The notes below the pieces were generated by a model. That model searched no databases and had not been told where the DNA came from. It saw nothing but the letters and a program-made list of their open reading frames with translations. Positions 29,038 through 36,886 of a DNA stretch of 64,000 nucleotides are shown here, piece by piece (within the stretch, counting starts at the first letter, position 1; each line of letters opens with the position of its first letter). The DNA comes from Acidobacteriota bacterium. GTDB taxonomy: Bacteria; Acidobacteriota; Vicinamibacteria; Vicinamibacterales; SCN-69-37. Location of the stretch: the NCBI GenBank assembly GCA_016716905.1, contig JADJUS010000003.1:62001-126000 (forward strand). Reading direction: 5' to 3'. The position numbers and the translations under genes are program-made.

Positions 29038-29412
29038 ATGGCACGAATTTCAGGCGTCGACCTTCCGCGCACGAAGCGGATCGAGATTGGACTCACGTAC
29101 ATCTACGGCATCGGGCGGAAACGCGCGACCGACATTCTTGTCGCGGCCGAGGTGAGCGGCGACATCCGGGTGAAGGACCTGTCGGAAGACGACGTCCGCA
29201 AGATCAGCCGGGTCATCGAGGAGCAGGGGCGCGTCGAGGGCGACCTGCGCAAGGAAGTCTCGATGAACATCAAGCGGTTGGTGGAAATCGGCAGCTATCG
29301 CGGCTCGAGGCATCGGCGCAACCTGCCGGTCCGTGGCCAGCGCACGCGCACGAATTCCCGCACACGGAAGGGTCCGCGCAAAGGCGCGGTTGCCCGTAAG
29401 AAGACAGAGTAG
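29038..29412 (+). CDS. rpsM: 30S ribosomal protein S13
   Basis: 124 residues. MARISGVDLPRTKRIEIGLT, YIYGIGRKRATDIL and the basic tail RGQRTRTNSRTRKGPRKGAV are diagnostic. S13 lies in the 30S head and bridges to the 50S subunit and P-site tRNA. It opens the alpha section. Confidence 0.99.
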   Translation: MARISGVDLPRTKRIEIGLTYIYGIGRKRATDILVAAEVSGDIRVKDLSEDDVRKISRVIEEQGRVEGDLRKEVSMNIKRLVEIGSYRGSRHRRNLPVRGQRTRTNSRTRKGPRKGAVARKKTE

Positions 29413-29424
29413 AGGACGTCACAC

Positions 29425-29877
29425 ATGGCCAAGACCCAAGCAGCAGACGCCGCCACGCCTGAAGGCGCCAAAGGCAAATCCAAGGCAGGCAAGCCCAAGA
29501 AGGCGTTCAAGAAGCGCGGCGAAAAGCGCGTGGTGCACCACGGTTTCGCCCACATCCAGGCGTCGTTCAACAACACGGTGATCACCATCACGGATACCGA
29601 AGGCAACGTGATTGCCTGGTCGAGTTCGGGTGGCATCGGCTTCAAGGGGTCGCGCAAGGGCACGCCGTTTGCGGCCACCCAGGCCGCGATGTCGGCGGGC
29701 AACGTGGCGAAGACCTACGGCCTGCGGTCGCTTGAAGTGCGCATCAAAGGACCCGGCGCCGGCCGTGAGTCGGCGATTCGCGCCCTGCAGACGGTGGGCA
29801 TTGATGTGAAATCGATTCGCGACGTGACGCCGATTCCGCACAACGGGTGCCGCCCGTCCAAGCGCCGGCGCGTCTGA
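29425..29877 (+). CDS. rpsK: 30S ribosomal protein S11 with N-terminal extension
   Basis: 150 residues; S11 is usually about 130. The first 30 or so residues are an Ala/Lys-rich extension (TPEGAKGKSKAGKPKKAFKK). The core then begins with VVHHGFAHIQASFNNTVITI, followed by SSGGIGFKGSRKGTPFAAT and the C-terminal DVTPIPHNGCRPSKRRRV. S11 sits on the 30S platform. No in-frame alternative ATG would remove the extension cleanly. Confidence 0.98.
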   Translation: MAKTQAADAATPEGAKGKSKAGKPKKAFKKRGEKRVVHHGFAHIQASFNNTVITITDTEGNVIAWSSSGGIGFKGSRKGTPFAATQAAMSAGNVAKTYGLRSLEVRIKGPGAGRESAIRALQTVGIDVKSIRDVTPIPHNGCRPSKRRRV

Positions 29878-29902
29878 GTTTCAGCAGAGGGATATAAAAG
29901 AC

Positions 29903-30535
29903 ATGGCGAGATATATCGGACCGGTTTGCCGGTTGTGCCGGCGAGAGGGCATGAAGCTCTTCCTCAAGGGCGAACGTTGCTACACGGAGAAGTGCGCGAT
30001 CGAGAAGCGCAATGTGCCTCCGGGCCAGCATGGCCCCTCGCGGCGTCGGGCGAAGGTGGCCGGCTACGGCATCCAGCTGCGCGAGAAGCAGAAGGTCAAG
30101 CGCACTTACGGCGTGCTCGAGAACCAGTTCCGCCGCTACTTCGAAGCGGCCGACCGGCAGAAGGGCGTGACGGGCGAGTTGCTCCTGCAGTCGCTCGAAC
30201 GCCGGCTCGACAACGTCATCTACCGGGTGGGGTTCTCCACCTCGCGTGCCCAGGCACGGCAGCTGGTGCGCCATGGTCACTTTCTGGTGAACGGCAAAAA
30301 GGTGGACATCCCGTCGTACGCAGTGCGCCAGGGCGACACGATCGCCGTGCGCCAGGGCAGCGTCGAGAACGCGTCCATCAAACACGCGATGGAAGAGGTC
30401 AAGGGCCGCGGCGTGCCCGAGTGGCTGACCATTGATGCGTCCGGCTCTGCCGCGCGCATTTCGTCGCTGCCGACACGCCAGCAGATCAATCTGCCGGTGC
30501 AGGAACAGCTGATCGTCGAGTTGTATTCGAAGTAA
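29903..30535 (+). CDS. rpsD: 30S ribosomal protein S4
   Basis: 210 residues. MARYIGPVCRLCRREGMKLF contains the first of a zinc-type CxxC/C...C set (CRLC, then CYTEKC), followed by RYFEAADRQKGVTG and the S4 RNA-binding domain LERRLDNVIYRVGFSTSRAQ. S4 starts 16S folding and is the alpha-operon repressor in E. coli. An unusual 150-base hairpin region separates it from rpoA. Confidence 0.99.
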   Translation: MARYIGPVCRLCRREGMKLFLKGERCYTEKCAIEKRNVPPGQHGPSRRRAKVAGYGIQLREKQKVKRTYGVLENQFRRYFEAADRQKGVTGELLLQSLERRLDNVIYRVGFSTSRAQARQLVRHGHFLVNGKKVDIPSYAVRQGDTIAVRQGSVENASIKHAMEEVKGRGVPEWLTIDASGSAARISSLPTRQQINLPVQEQLIVELYSK

Positions 30536-30688
30536 GAACGGAGGCCGGGTCTTCAGACCCGGCAAATTAGCGCACGACGCGCCAGTTCCCGGCCCGCAGC
30601 TCTTCAGACCTGCAGCGGGAGGCCGGGAACATCATTGCAGGTCTGGACGAGCCGGGATTCCGGTTCGTGCGGCGAAAGGAAAAAGACG
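30536..30688 (+). promoter_or_regulatory. Structured spacer between rpsD and rpoA with two hairpins
   Basis: The first hairpin is a 9-bp perfect stem, GCCGGGTCT (30544-30552) with AGACCCGGC (30555-30563). The second is an exact 10-bp pair, GTTCCCGGCC (30585-30594) with GGCCGGGAAC (30621-30630), enclosing an imperfect CTTCAGACC-containing stem. No T-run follows either, so simple termination is unlikely. This is the largest gap inside the cluster after the leader and may be an attenuation, processing or repeat-derived site. Confidence 0.6.
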
Positions 30689-31666
30689 ATGTTGTGGAAA
30701 GGTTTTCAACGGCCCAAGCGGCTGGACTTTGAGCGCGAGACCCTGACGGACCGGTTTGGCCGGTTCACGGCGCAGCCCTTCGAGCGTGGCTTCGGCACGA
30801 CCGTTGGTAATGCGATGCGTCGCGTGCTGCTGTCGTCGATCGAAGGCGCAGCGGTGACGGCGGTCAAGATCGAGGGCGTGCAGCACGAGTTCTCGCCGAT
30901 TCAGGGCGTGGTCGAGGACGCGACCGACCTGATCCTGAACCTCAAGCAGATCCCCCTCAAGGTGCACACTGACCAGGCCAAGACGCTCACGTTGCGCGTC
31001 ACCAAGGCCGGCGAAGTGCGTGCGCGCGACATCCAGGTGGACAGCGACGTGGAAATCCTGGAACCGGATGCCCACATCGCCACCGTGAGTGAAGGCGGCA
31101 AGCTGGAGATGGAACTGCGGATCAAGCGCGGCCGCGGCTACGTCTCGGCCGACAAGAACTTCGACGAGGATCTGGGCATCGGCTGGATTCCGATGGACTC
31201 GGTGCACTCGCCGATCAAAAAGGTCAATTACGTGGTGGAAGCCGCGCGTGTCGGTCAGACCACCGACTACGACAAGCTCACGCTTGAAGTGTGGTCGAAT
31301 GGCGCCGTGACGCCGCGTGACGCCGTGTCACTGGCGGCCAAGCTCATTCGCGACCACTTCACCATCTTCGTGAGTCTCGAAGACCTCGGGGAGTCGGCGC
31401 TTGACGCGGCCGGCGACCAGCCAATGACCTCGGGCAACGAGCACCTCGACAAGAGTGTCGAGGAGCTGGAGTTGTCGGTGCGTTCGTACAACTGCCTCAA
31501 GAACGCGAACATCCGCACGATTCGCGAGCTGGTGCAGAAGAGCGAAGGCGAGATGCTCAAGACGAAGAACTTCGGGCGCAAGTCGCTCAACGAAATCAAG
31601 GAAATCCTCACCACCATGGGCCTGAGCCTGGGCATGCGCCTGGATCAATCGGGTTCGGGCGAGTAG
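30689..31666 (+). CDS. rpoA: DNA-directed RNA polymerase subunit alpha
   Basis: 325 residues from the ATG at 30689 (MLWKGFQRPKRLDFE); the frame runs back to 30635 without conserved sequence. The N-terminal dimer domain contains RGFGTTVGNAMRRVLLSSI and NLKQIPLKV. The C-terminal domain, used for UP-element and activator contact, holds LELSVRSYNCLKNANIRTIR and KTKNFGRKSLNEIKEIL. Length is normal. It follows the structured spacer and precedes rplQ. Confidence 0.99.
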   Translation: MLWKGFQRPKRLDFERETLTDRFGRFTAQPFERGFGTTVGNAMRRVLLSSIEGAAVTAVKIEGVQHEFSPIQGVVEDATDLILNLKQIPLKVHTDQAKTLTLRVTKAGEVRARDIQVDSDVEILEPDAHIATVSEGGKLEMELRIKRGRGYVSADKNFDEDLGIGWIPMDSVHSPIKKVNYVVEAARVGQTTDYDKLTLEVWSNGAVTPRDAVSLAAKLIRDHFTIFVSLEDLGESALDAAGDQPMTSGNEHLDKSVEELELSVRSYNCLKNANIRTIRELVQKSEGEMLKTKNFGRKSLNEIKEILTTMGLSLGMRLDQSGSGE

Positions 31667-31691
31667 GCACGAACAGTCAGGAACGGATGTT

Positions 31692-32273
31692 ATGCGTCAT
31701 CGGGTAGCACATCGAAAACTCGGCCGGGTTACTGAACACCGGATCGCCATGCTTCGCAATCAGGCCTCCGACCTGATCAAGTACGGGCACATCACCACGA
31801 CCGTGGCGCGGGGCAAGGAACTGCGCCCGTTCGTCGAGCGGCTCATCACGCTGGCCAAGCGCAGTCTCGGCGACGAGCCGAGCTCGCCCAAAGGCGTGAC
31901 CGCGCGACGAGCCGTGGCCATGGACATCGTGGACAAGGCGGTGGTCAAGACGCTGTTCACGACCATTGCGCCCCGTTATGCGGATCGCAAGGGCGGCTAC
32001 ACGCGCCTGCGTCGTGCCGGGTACCGGCGCGGCGACAGTGCGGAAATTGCGGAAATCGAACTGCTCGGCAGCGAGTTCGATCCGAATGCGGAGGCCGCGA
32101 AGACGAAGTCGGCCGAAGCGGACAAGCCGAAGAAGACCTCGGTGGGCGGCCGTATCCGTCAGGCACTGACGGGCGGACGTTCGAAAGCCGATGGCGCCGG
32201 CGGCGCCAAGGCCGACAAGCAGGCCAAGGGCGGCAAGCGTGTCACCACGCCGCGCAAGGCCGGCGGCGCGTAG
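31692..32273 (+). CDS. rplQ: 50S ribosomal protein L17 with long basic tail
   Basis: 193 residues; the L17 core is about 120. MRHRVAHRKLGRVTEHRIAM, IKYGHITTTVARGKELRPFV and KGGYTRLRRAGYRRGDSAEI form the core. From about residue 130 comes a Lys/Ala/Gly-rich extension (DKPKKTSVGGRIRQALTGG and more) with no visible fold, similar in style to the tails on rplV and rpsK. It is the last gene of the supercluster. Confidence 0.98.
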   Translation: MRHRVAHRKLGRVTEHRIAMLRNQASDLIKYGHITTTVARGKELRPFVERLITLAKRSLGDEPSSPKGVTARRAVAMDIVDKAVVKTLFTTIAPRYADRKGGYTRLRRAGYRRGDSAEIAEIELLGSEFDPNAEAAKTKSAEADKPKKTSVGGRIRQALTGGRSKADGAGGAKADKQAKGGKRVTTPRKAGGA

Positions 32274-32300
32274 GCGAATCGGCAATCTCGAAAGACCAAT

Positions 32301-32344
32301 CGAAGGGCCCGGCAGCATCTGTTGCCGGGCCCTTCGTCTTTTTG
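32301..32344 (+). terminator. Intrinsic terminator of the ribosomal supercluster
   Basis: A perfect 14-bp stem, CGAAGGGCCCGGCA (32301-32314) with its complement (32323-32336), and an 8-base loop are followed by TCTTTTTG. This is a strong Rho-independent terminator 27 bases after rplQ. It also serves as the boundary to the oppositely transcribed lipoprotein gene. Confidence 0.93.
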
Positions 32345-32346
32345 CA

Positions 32347-32370
32347 TCCACGACGGATCACAGGAGGCGC
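32347..32370. repeat. Direct repeat copy 1 flanking the lipoprotein gene
   Basis: A 24-base string containing CGGATCACAGGAGGCGC recurs at 33067-33090 with one mismatch in the same orientation. The copies bracket the lipoprotein gene. Nothing else is evident in 32371-32458. Confidence 0.7.
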
Positions 32371-32458
32371 AGAGACACAGAGGCTCTTTTTCGAAGGGCT
32401 TCACGTCACGCTGCATCCCTGACTCCAGGATCCGCCTCCGCGGGTGCGGCAGGCCAAG

Positions 32459-33034
32459 TCAGTCGATACAGATCCAGGCGCCGACAGATGCCGATGCGAC
32501 GCCCGGCAGAGCCCGAACCTGCGCCACCAGGGCATCCTCGATGAGGACCGTGAAGATCTTCGAGAATGAATACCGCGACAGAACTTGCCCTCCGAGGTTC
32601 TGAACAGCCGTGACGTCTTCATTCGTCGGGATATGGTCGAGCGAGACGTAAAGAGTTACCAGCGTTGACGCCAGGTTTACGACCGTCACAGCCCGAGAGA
32701 GCCCGACTGGGGCTGCCATCAGGGGTGGCAGGCGGTCGAGGTCGATTTCTACGCGAACTATGGGCCCGGCGACGAACTCGTGCTTTATGACGCCGCCGTT
32801 GAGACGAAGTGTCTGGAGGACGAACTGGGAGACAGGCGCGGGACCAGGGAACTGCGCGTCCACCACCGTGCGTGCCACAGGGGGCACCGACGGGCTCCAT
32901 TGTCCGCAGGCCAGGATGAACGGGATTCCCAAGAGCTCAACTTCGGGCGTCGGTGCCGTCGGACTCGAGCTTGAGCAGGCGCCGAATGCGATCAAAGTCG
33001 AGAACACAAACCAGAGCGTGAACCGCCGTCGCAT
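32459..33034 (-). CDS. Small lipoprotein, possible inhibitor-I9/propeptide-like domain
   Basis: 191 residues from the ATG at 33034 (MRRRFTLWFVFSTLIAFGAC). The lipobox is FGAC, with Cys20 lipidated and followed by SSSSPTAP, so the protein should be membrane-anchored outside the cytoplasm. The frame extends to 33331, but that part is low-complexity sequence from the heptamer repeats and is rejected. The last 60 residues (VQNLGGQVLSRYSFSKIFTV, then LVAQVRALPGVASASVGAW) resemble the subtilisin propeptide/inhibitor I9 fold. No protease gene lies beside it, and function is unknown. Confidence 0.75.
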   Translation of the reverse strand: MRRRFTLWFVFSTLIAFGACSSSSPTAPTPEVELLGIPFILACGQWSPSVPPVARTVVDAQFPGPAPVSQFVLQTLRLNGGVIKHEFVAGPIVRVEIDLDRLPPLMAAPVGLSRAVTVVNLASTLVTLYVSLDHIPTNEDVTAVQNLGGQVLSRYSFSKIFTVLIEDALVAQVRALPGVASASVGAWICID

Positions 33035-33066
33035 CGACCCATCATGTGGCCAGGCCTGTCCGCCTG

Positions 33067-33090
33067 TCCACGCCGGATCACAGGAGGCGC
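33067..33090. repeat. Direct repeat copy 2 flanking the lipoprotein gene
   Basis: Matches 32347-32370 at 23 of 24 bases in the same orientation. It lies 33 bases upstream of the lipoprotein start on the minus strand. Confidence 0.7.
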
Positions 33091-33106
33091 CACACTCCAT
33101 CGCTGC

Positions 33107-33193
33107 CCCCTGGACTCCTGGCCCCCGGGACCCCGACGAGGACCCTGGCCCCTGGCCCCTGGACCCTGGACCCTGGACCCTGGACCCTGGACC
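33107..33193. repeat. Heptanucleotide tandem repeat (CCCTGGA type)
   Basis: Degenerate 7-base units at the left become exact CCCTGGA units between about 33159 and 33193. The tract ends eight bases before the threonine-dehydratase start, covering its promoter and leader. A related tract is at 35489-35570. Slippage could change copy number. Confidence 0.85.
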
Positions 33194-33206
33194 ATAATGT
33201 GTGGCG

Positions 33207-34169
33207 ATGCTTGCCCCCACACTCTCCGATTTTGTTGCCGCGCGCGCGCGGATGGAACCGCACGTCAAACACACGCCGCTGCTGACCTCGCGTGTGTTGT
33301 CGGAACGCACCGGATTCGACGTGCGCCTCAAGGCCGAATTGTTTCAGCGCACCGGGTCGTACAAGATTCGTGGTCCGCTCAACAAGTTTCCGTTTCTCAC
33401 TGATGAGCAGAAGCGTCGCGGCGTGATTTGTTCGTCCGCGGGAAACCACGCGCAGGGCGTGGCGCTGGCGGCAAAGATCCACGGCATCCGCGCCGTGGTG
33501 GCGATGGCAGAGAATGCGACGCCGTCCAAAATCGCAGCGACAAAAGGTTATGGAGCCGAGGTCGTCCTGCATGGCCGCATTTGGGATGAGGCCAACGAGA
33601 AGGCTCTCGAACTGGTGGCGAGCGAGGGGCTCACCTACATCCATCCGTTTGATGACGACCAGCTGATCATGGGGCAGGGGACCGTCGGCCTCGAGATTGT
33701 GCAGGACTGGGCGGATGTTGATGTGGTCGTTGTGCCGATTGGCGGAGGCGGGTTGATCTCTGGTGTCTCCATGGCGCTCAAAGCGCACAACCCGAAGATC
33801 CGCGTCATCGGCGTGGAGTCATCAGGGGCCCCGGGCATGCAGCGCAGCGTCGCTGAGGGGCACCTCGTCACGCTCGACAAGGTGGACTGCATCATCGACG
33901 GCCTGCGCGTGAAGCGCGTCGGCACCCGTAACTTCGAGATTGTCCGGCAGTTTGTGGACGAAATCGTCTCGCTCCCCGATGAGCAGATCTTTGACGCGGT
34001 GCTGTGGGTGATGCACTACGCGAAGCTGGTGCCGGAAGGCGCGGCCGCTGCCCCCGTTGCCGCGCTGCTCCAGGGGCTGATCAACGTTCCGCCCGGCTCA
34101 CGCGTCGTCTGCATCCTCAGCGGAGGCAACATCAACCTCGATCAGCTGAAGGGCAAGAGCTGGAACTGA
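33207..34169 (+). CDS. Threonine ammonia-lyase / serine racemase-family PLP enzyme
   Basis: 320 residues from the ATG at 33207; the GTG at 33201 is a close alternative. The PLP lysine is Lys53 in GSYKIRG, the substrate loop is SSAGNHAQG, and the phosphate-binding loop is GGGGLISG. SGGNINLDQL near the C-terminus completes the fold-type II pattern. It lacks the C-terminal ACT regulatory domain of biosynthetic IlvA, so it is the short form. Expected chemistry is dehydration of threonine or serine to a 2-oxo acid, or serine racemisation. The heptamer repeat immediately upstream may affect expression. Confidence 0.92.
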   Translation: MLAPTLSDFVAARARMEPHVKHTPLLTSRVLSERTGFDVRLKAELFQRTGSYKIRGPLNKFPFLTDEQKRRGVICSSAGNHAQGVALAAKIHGIRAVVAMAENATPSKIAATKGYGAEVVLHGRIWDEANEKALELVASEGLTYIHPFDDDQLIMGQGTVGLEIVQDWADVDVVVVPIGGGGLISGVSMALKAHNPKIRVIGVESSGAPGMQRSVAEGHLVTLDKVDCIIDGLRVKRVGTRNFEIVRQFVDEIVSLPDEQIFDAVLWVMHYAKLVPEGAAAAPVAALLQGLINVPPGSRVVCILSGGNINLDQLKGKSWN

Positions 34170-34181
34170 TCGCATCCGTTG

Positions 34182-34404
34182 TAATGGCGAAATGTCACAA
34201 ATGTCCGAAATGGCGAACTGCGGACAAACCAATGCGGACAACCATTGCAGGGGAGAATGTTCGAATGTCGAAGGCGCGCAGTGGATGAATGACCTTGAAG
34301 ATGCAGATTCAACCATTGGAGGGCAAAGACATTCCTACACTCTTCCCTGCAATCGGTTTGTCCGCATTTCGCCATTTCGGACATTTGTGACATTTCGCCA
34401 TTTA
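34182..34404. repeat. Long palindromic element (element C)
   Basis: Outer arms of about 49-50 bases, 34182-34230 and 34355-34404, match almost perfectly and are built from AAATGGCGAA and AAATGTCC words. A second, imperfect 25-base pair (34244-34268 and 34328-34352) lies inside, around a roughly 60-base loop. It fills the gap between convergent genes and has no credible ORF. Its sequence is unrelated to the other palindromes here. Confidence 0.85.
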
Positions 34405-34417
34405 CAGGTGGTTCAGG

Positions 34418-35446
34418 CTAATGGACTTTATCGGACAGCACCCCCGCCGAAATGGCATAGGAGTTGGAACAGTTGTAATCAATGAGCGCGTGGTAGTTGC
34501 GATAGACGAGGAAGTGCTGATTGACGCCGCGCACGAGCGACGCGTCCATCGCGGCGGTGGGCAGCGGACGCCCGTTGGCCTGCAGCACACCGAGCTTCGC
34601 CCACTGGCTGAGCGGCCTGGCCTGGGTCATCTCCCTGACCGCGCGGCATCCTGATGCACGCATGGGCACTTGCCGTTCGATGCGATCCAGGACCGCCCGG
34701 CTGACCCTGACCTGCCGTCCCCATCGTTCACCCTTCGTCCAGCCGGCGTTTTTCAGGTAGTTGGCAATCGACGCGAACACGTCCGCTTGCGTGTTCCAGA
34801 TGTCGGCGCGTCCGTCTTCGTCGAAGTCCACCGCGTGTCTGAGGTAACTCGACGGCATGAACTGCGGCTGGCCCATGGCGCCCGCCCACGAGCCCTTGAG
34901 CTCATCGATGGTGATGTGCCCCTGATCGAGGATGGTCAGCGCGTGAAACAGCTCGGCGCGAAAGAGCGTGGGGCGCCGCGTGTCGAAGGCGAGCGTCGCC
35001 AGAGCTGTGATGACCGGTCGTGAGCCGGTGAACTGGCCGAAGTTGGATTCGATGCCCCAGATCGCCACGAGGGTTTCGCGTGGAACGCCATAGCGCGCCT
35101 CAACCCGCTTGAGCACCGCCTGATACTTGTCATGCATCGCGTTGGCTGACGCGAGCGTCCGTCGCGACAAACGCTGCTTCAGGTACGCATCCAGGCTCTG
35201 CACCTGTTCAGGTTGGGCGCGGTCCCGAGCCACCACGACGGGCTCGATCTCAAGGCCGGTGAACGCCCGGTCAATGGTGGCAGCGCTGATGCCCCTCTGG
35301 ACGGCCTCAGCGCGCACGCCATCAAGCCACGCGCCGAAGTCTGGCTGCGGCGCCGGCAGCGGCTCCTGCGCGGCGCCAGGCGTCAGGAGCACGGTCAGGA
35401 CGGCCACCGCTCCCACGAGCAGGGCAAGGCGGAAACGTGTGGGCAT
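34418..35446 (-). CDS. mltB: Lytic murein transglycosylase B
   Basis: 342 residues with a signal peptide (LALLVGAVAVLTVLLTPGAA) but no lipobox, so probably a soluble periplasmic form. The enzyme cuts peptidoglycan between MurNAc and GlcNAc, leaving a 1,6-anhydro end. The catalytic Glu133 is in WGIESNFG, followed by the MltB strings ELFHALTIL, GSWAGAMGQPQFMPSSYL and DFDEDGRADIWN. It is the last gene of the long minus-strand run and converges on palindromic element C. Confidence 0.93.
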   Translation of the reverse strand: MPTRFRLALLVGAVAVLTVLLTPGAAQEPLPAPQPDFGAWLDGVRAEAVQRGISAATIDRAFTGLEIEPVVVARDRAQPEQVQSLDAYLKQRLSRRTLASANAMHDKYQAVLKRVEARYGVPRETLVAIWGIESNFGQFTGSRPVITALATLAFDTRRPTLFRAELFHALTILDQGHITIDELKGSWAGAMGQPQFMPSSYLRHAVDFDEDGRADIWNTQADVFASIANYLKNAGWTKGERWGRQVRVSRAVLDRIERQVPMRASGCRAVREMTQARPLSQWAKLGVLQANGRPLPTAAMDASLVRGVNQHFLVYRNYHALIDYNCSNSYAISAGVLSDKVH

Positions 35447-35488
35447 GTGAAAACCACTGTAACAAAGTCCGTCGGCGCAGGTTCTACC

Positions 35489-35570
35489 GGACCCCTGGGA
35501 CCCCTGGGACCCCAGGACCCCAGGACCGCAGGACCCTGGACCCTGGACCCTGGACTCTCTGGACCCTCTA
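35489..35570. repeat. Second heptanucleotide-type tandem repeat
   Basis: Units of GGACCCCT, GGACCCCA and finally GGACCCT repeat with a 7-8 base period between the mltB start and the permease stop; the tract includes that stop codon. It is the same repeat family as 33107-33193. It probably lies in the mltB leader on the minus strand. Confidence 0.8.
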
Positions 35571-36881
35571 GTCGGCTCTGATCGCCTCTGCTGGATCGAT
35601 TGCCGCGGCCCGGCGGGCGGGGCCCACTCCGGCGATGATGCCCACGAGCGCGAGGAGGCTCACCGCGACAAATGCGGTGAACACGGAGATGTGTGGCTCG
35701 GCGCCCTGGGGAATGGGGAAGAGGCGTGCGACTTGTGTGAGCAGCCACGCCATCAGGATCCCAATGGCTCCACCGCCTACGGTAAGTGCGAGGGCCTCAA
35801 CCAGGAAGCCAAGGAAGACATCCTGCTTCCTGGCGCCGATGGCCCGTCGCACGCCAATTTCCTGCGTGCGTTCACGCACCGAGACGAGCAGGACATTCGC
35901 CACGCCGACGGCGCCGACGAAGAGCCCGATGCCGCCGACCAGCCCCACAGCCAGCTTGAGTCCGTTCACCACGAGTGTGAACTCCGCCATACGCTCGGCC
36001 GCATTCCGGAACTCATAGTGACCGCTCGTCTTGCCAAGCAACGCGGCTCGCCTGGTGAGCAGGCCACGGACGTCGGCCACAGCGGCGGCCTCGGTACCTG
36101 GTGTCTTGACGCGAAGGGAGAGCTGAGTGGCCACCTGGTTGCCACGGAAGACCGAGGCCACCGTTTGAAACGGCATGTACATCATCCGGTCGTTGAAGTT
36201 CCTGAATTCCCCCGTGGGTTCGCCCAGCCACGCCAGTACGCCGATGACACGGAACGGCCAATCGCCGAGGATCACGTTCTGGCCCACAGGGTCCGTTTTT
36301 CCAAACACCTGCTCGGCTGCGGCCGGGCCCAGCACCACCAGGCGTGCGCCGTCGGTGAACTCCAGCGGCGTTGGCAGTCGGCCGTTGGCCAGCCGCAATC
36401 CCAGAACCTCAAAGCCGCCGTCGGTGATGCCACGAATCTGCGCGGAGTACGCGCGCGGGCCGCGCATCTGCACAAACTGCCCCGTCGCCTGATTCATGAC
36501 GAAGTTGCGGTCTTGCACCGCCACTCCGCGCACCGTGGCGTTCGTGCCATTCAGAGCCACCGCCAGGTCATAGTACGGGCTTGCCCGAAGCACCGCCTCG
36601 GCATCACTGGCGTAGAGGACGATCTGTGCGGAGTCGGGCTCGGTGTTGGCTGGGTCTTCCTGCGCGAACACCGACACCACGTTGGCACCGGCCGCATTGA
36701 TTTGCTGCAGCGCCATGCGGTGAATGCCCGACACGATGGAGACGAGCAGCACCACCGCCGCGATGCCGGTAGCGATCCCGAACGCAGACAGGGCAGCCTG
36801 CATGCGCCGTGCACTCAGATTCGCAAACGCCTCGATGATGACCGAACGCAGAATGATCATCCGCGAGGTCACGGGGCGCAT
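35568..36881 (-). CDS. MacB/FtsX-type ABC transporter permease
   Basis: About 437 residues from the ATG at 36881, five bases after the adaptor's stop; a GTG at 36896 would give a ten-base overlap instead. It has one N-terminal helix (LSAFGIATGIAAVVLLVSIV), a large periplasmic domain (about 60-300) and three C-terminal helices with GAVGVANVLLVSVRERTQEI and GVRRAIGAR, the FtsX cytoplasmic loop that contacts the ATPase. Such permeases work by mechanotransmission, moving substrates from the periplasm. The adaptor gene upstream supports an efflux system, but no ATPase gene is adjacent. Confidence 0.9.
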   Translation of the reverse strand: MRPVTSRMIILRSVIIEAFANLSARRMQAALSAFGIATGIAAVVLLVSIVSGIHRMALQQINAAGANVVSVFAQEDPANTEPDSAQIVLYASDAEAVLRASPYYDLAVALNGTNATVRGVAVQDRNFVMNQATGQFVQMRGPRAYSAQIRGITDGGFEVLGLRLANGRLPTPLEFTDGARLVVLGPAAAEQVFGKTDPVGQNVILGDWPFRVIGVLAWLGEPTGEFRNFNDRMMYMPFQTVASVFRGNQVATQLSLRVKTPGTEAAAVADVRGLLTRRAALLGKTSGHYEFRNAAERMAEFTLVVNGLKLAVGLVGGIGLFVGAVGVANVLLVSVRERTQEIGVRRAIGARKQDVFLGFLVEALALTVGGGAIGILMAWLLTQVARLFPIPQGAEPHISVFTAFVAVSLLALVGIIAGVGPARRAAAIDPAEAIRAD

Positions 36882-36886
36882 GGCGG

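Noticed and set aside
33107..35570. Possible CRISPR arrays in the tandem tracts
   Set aside because: The period is seven to eight bases with no spacers; no cas genes are in the window.
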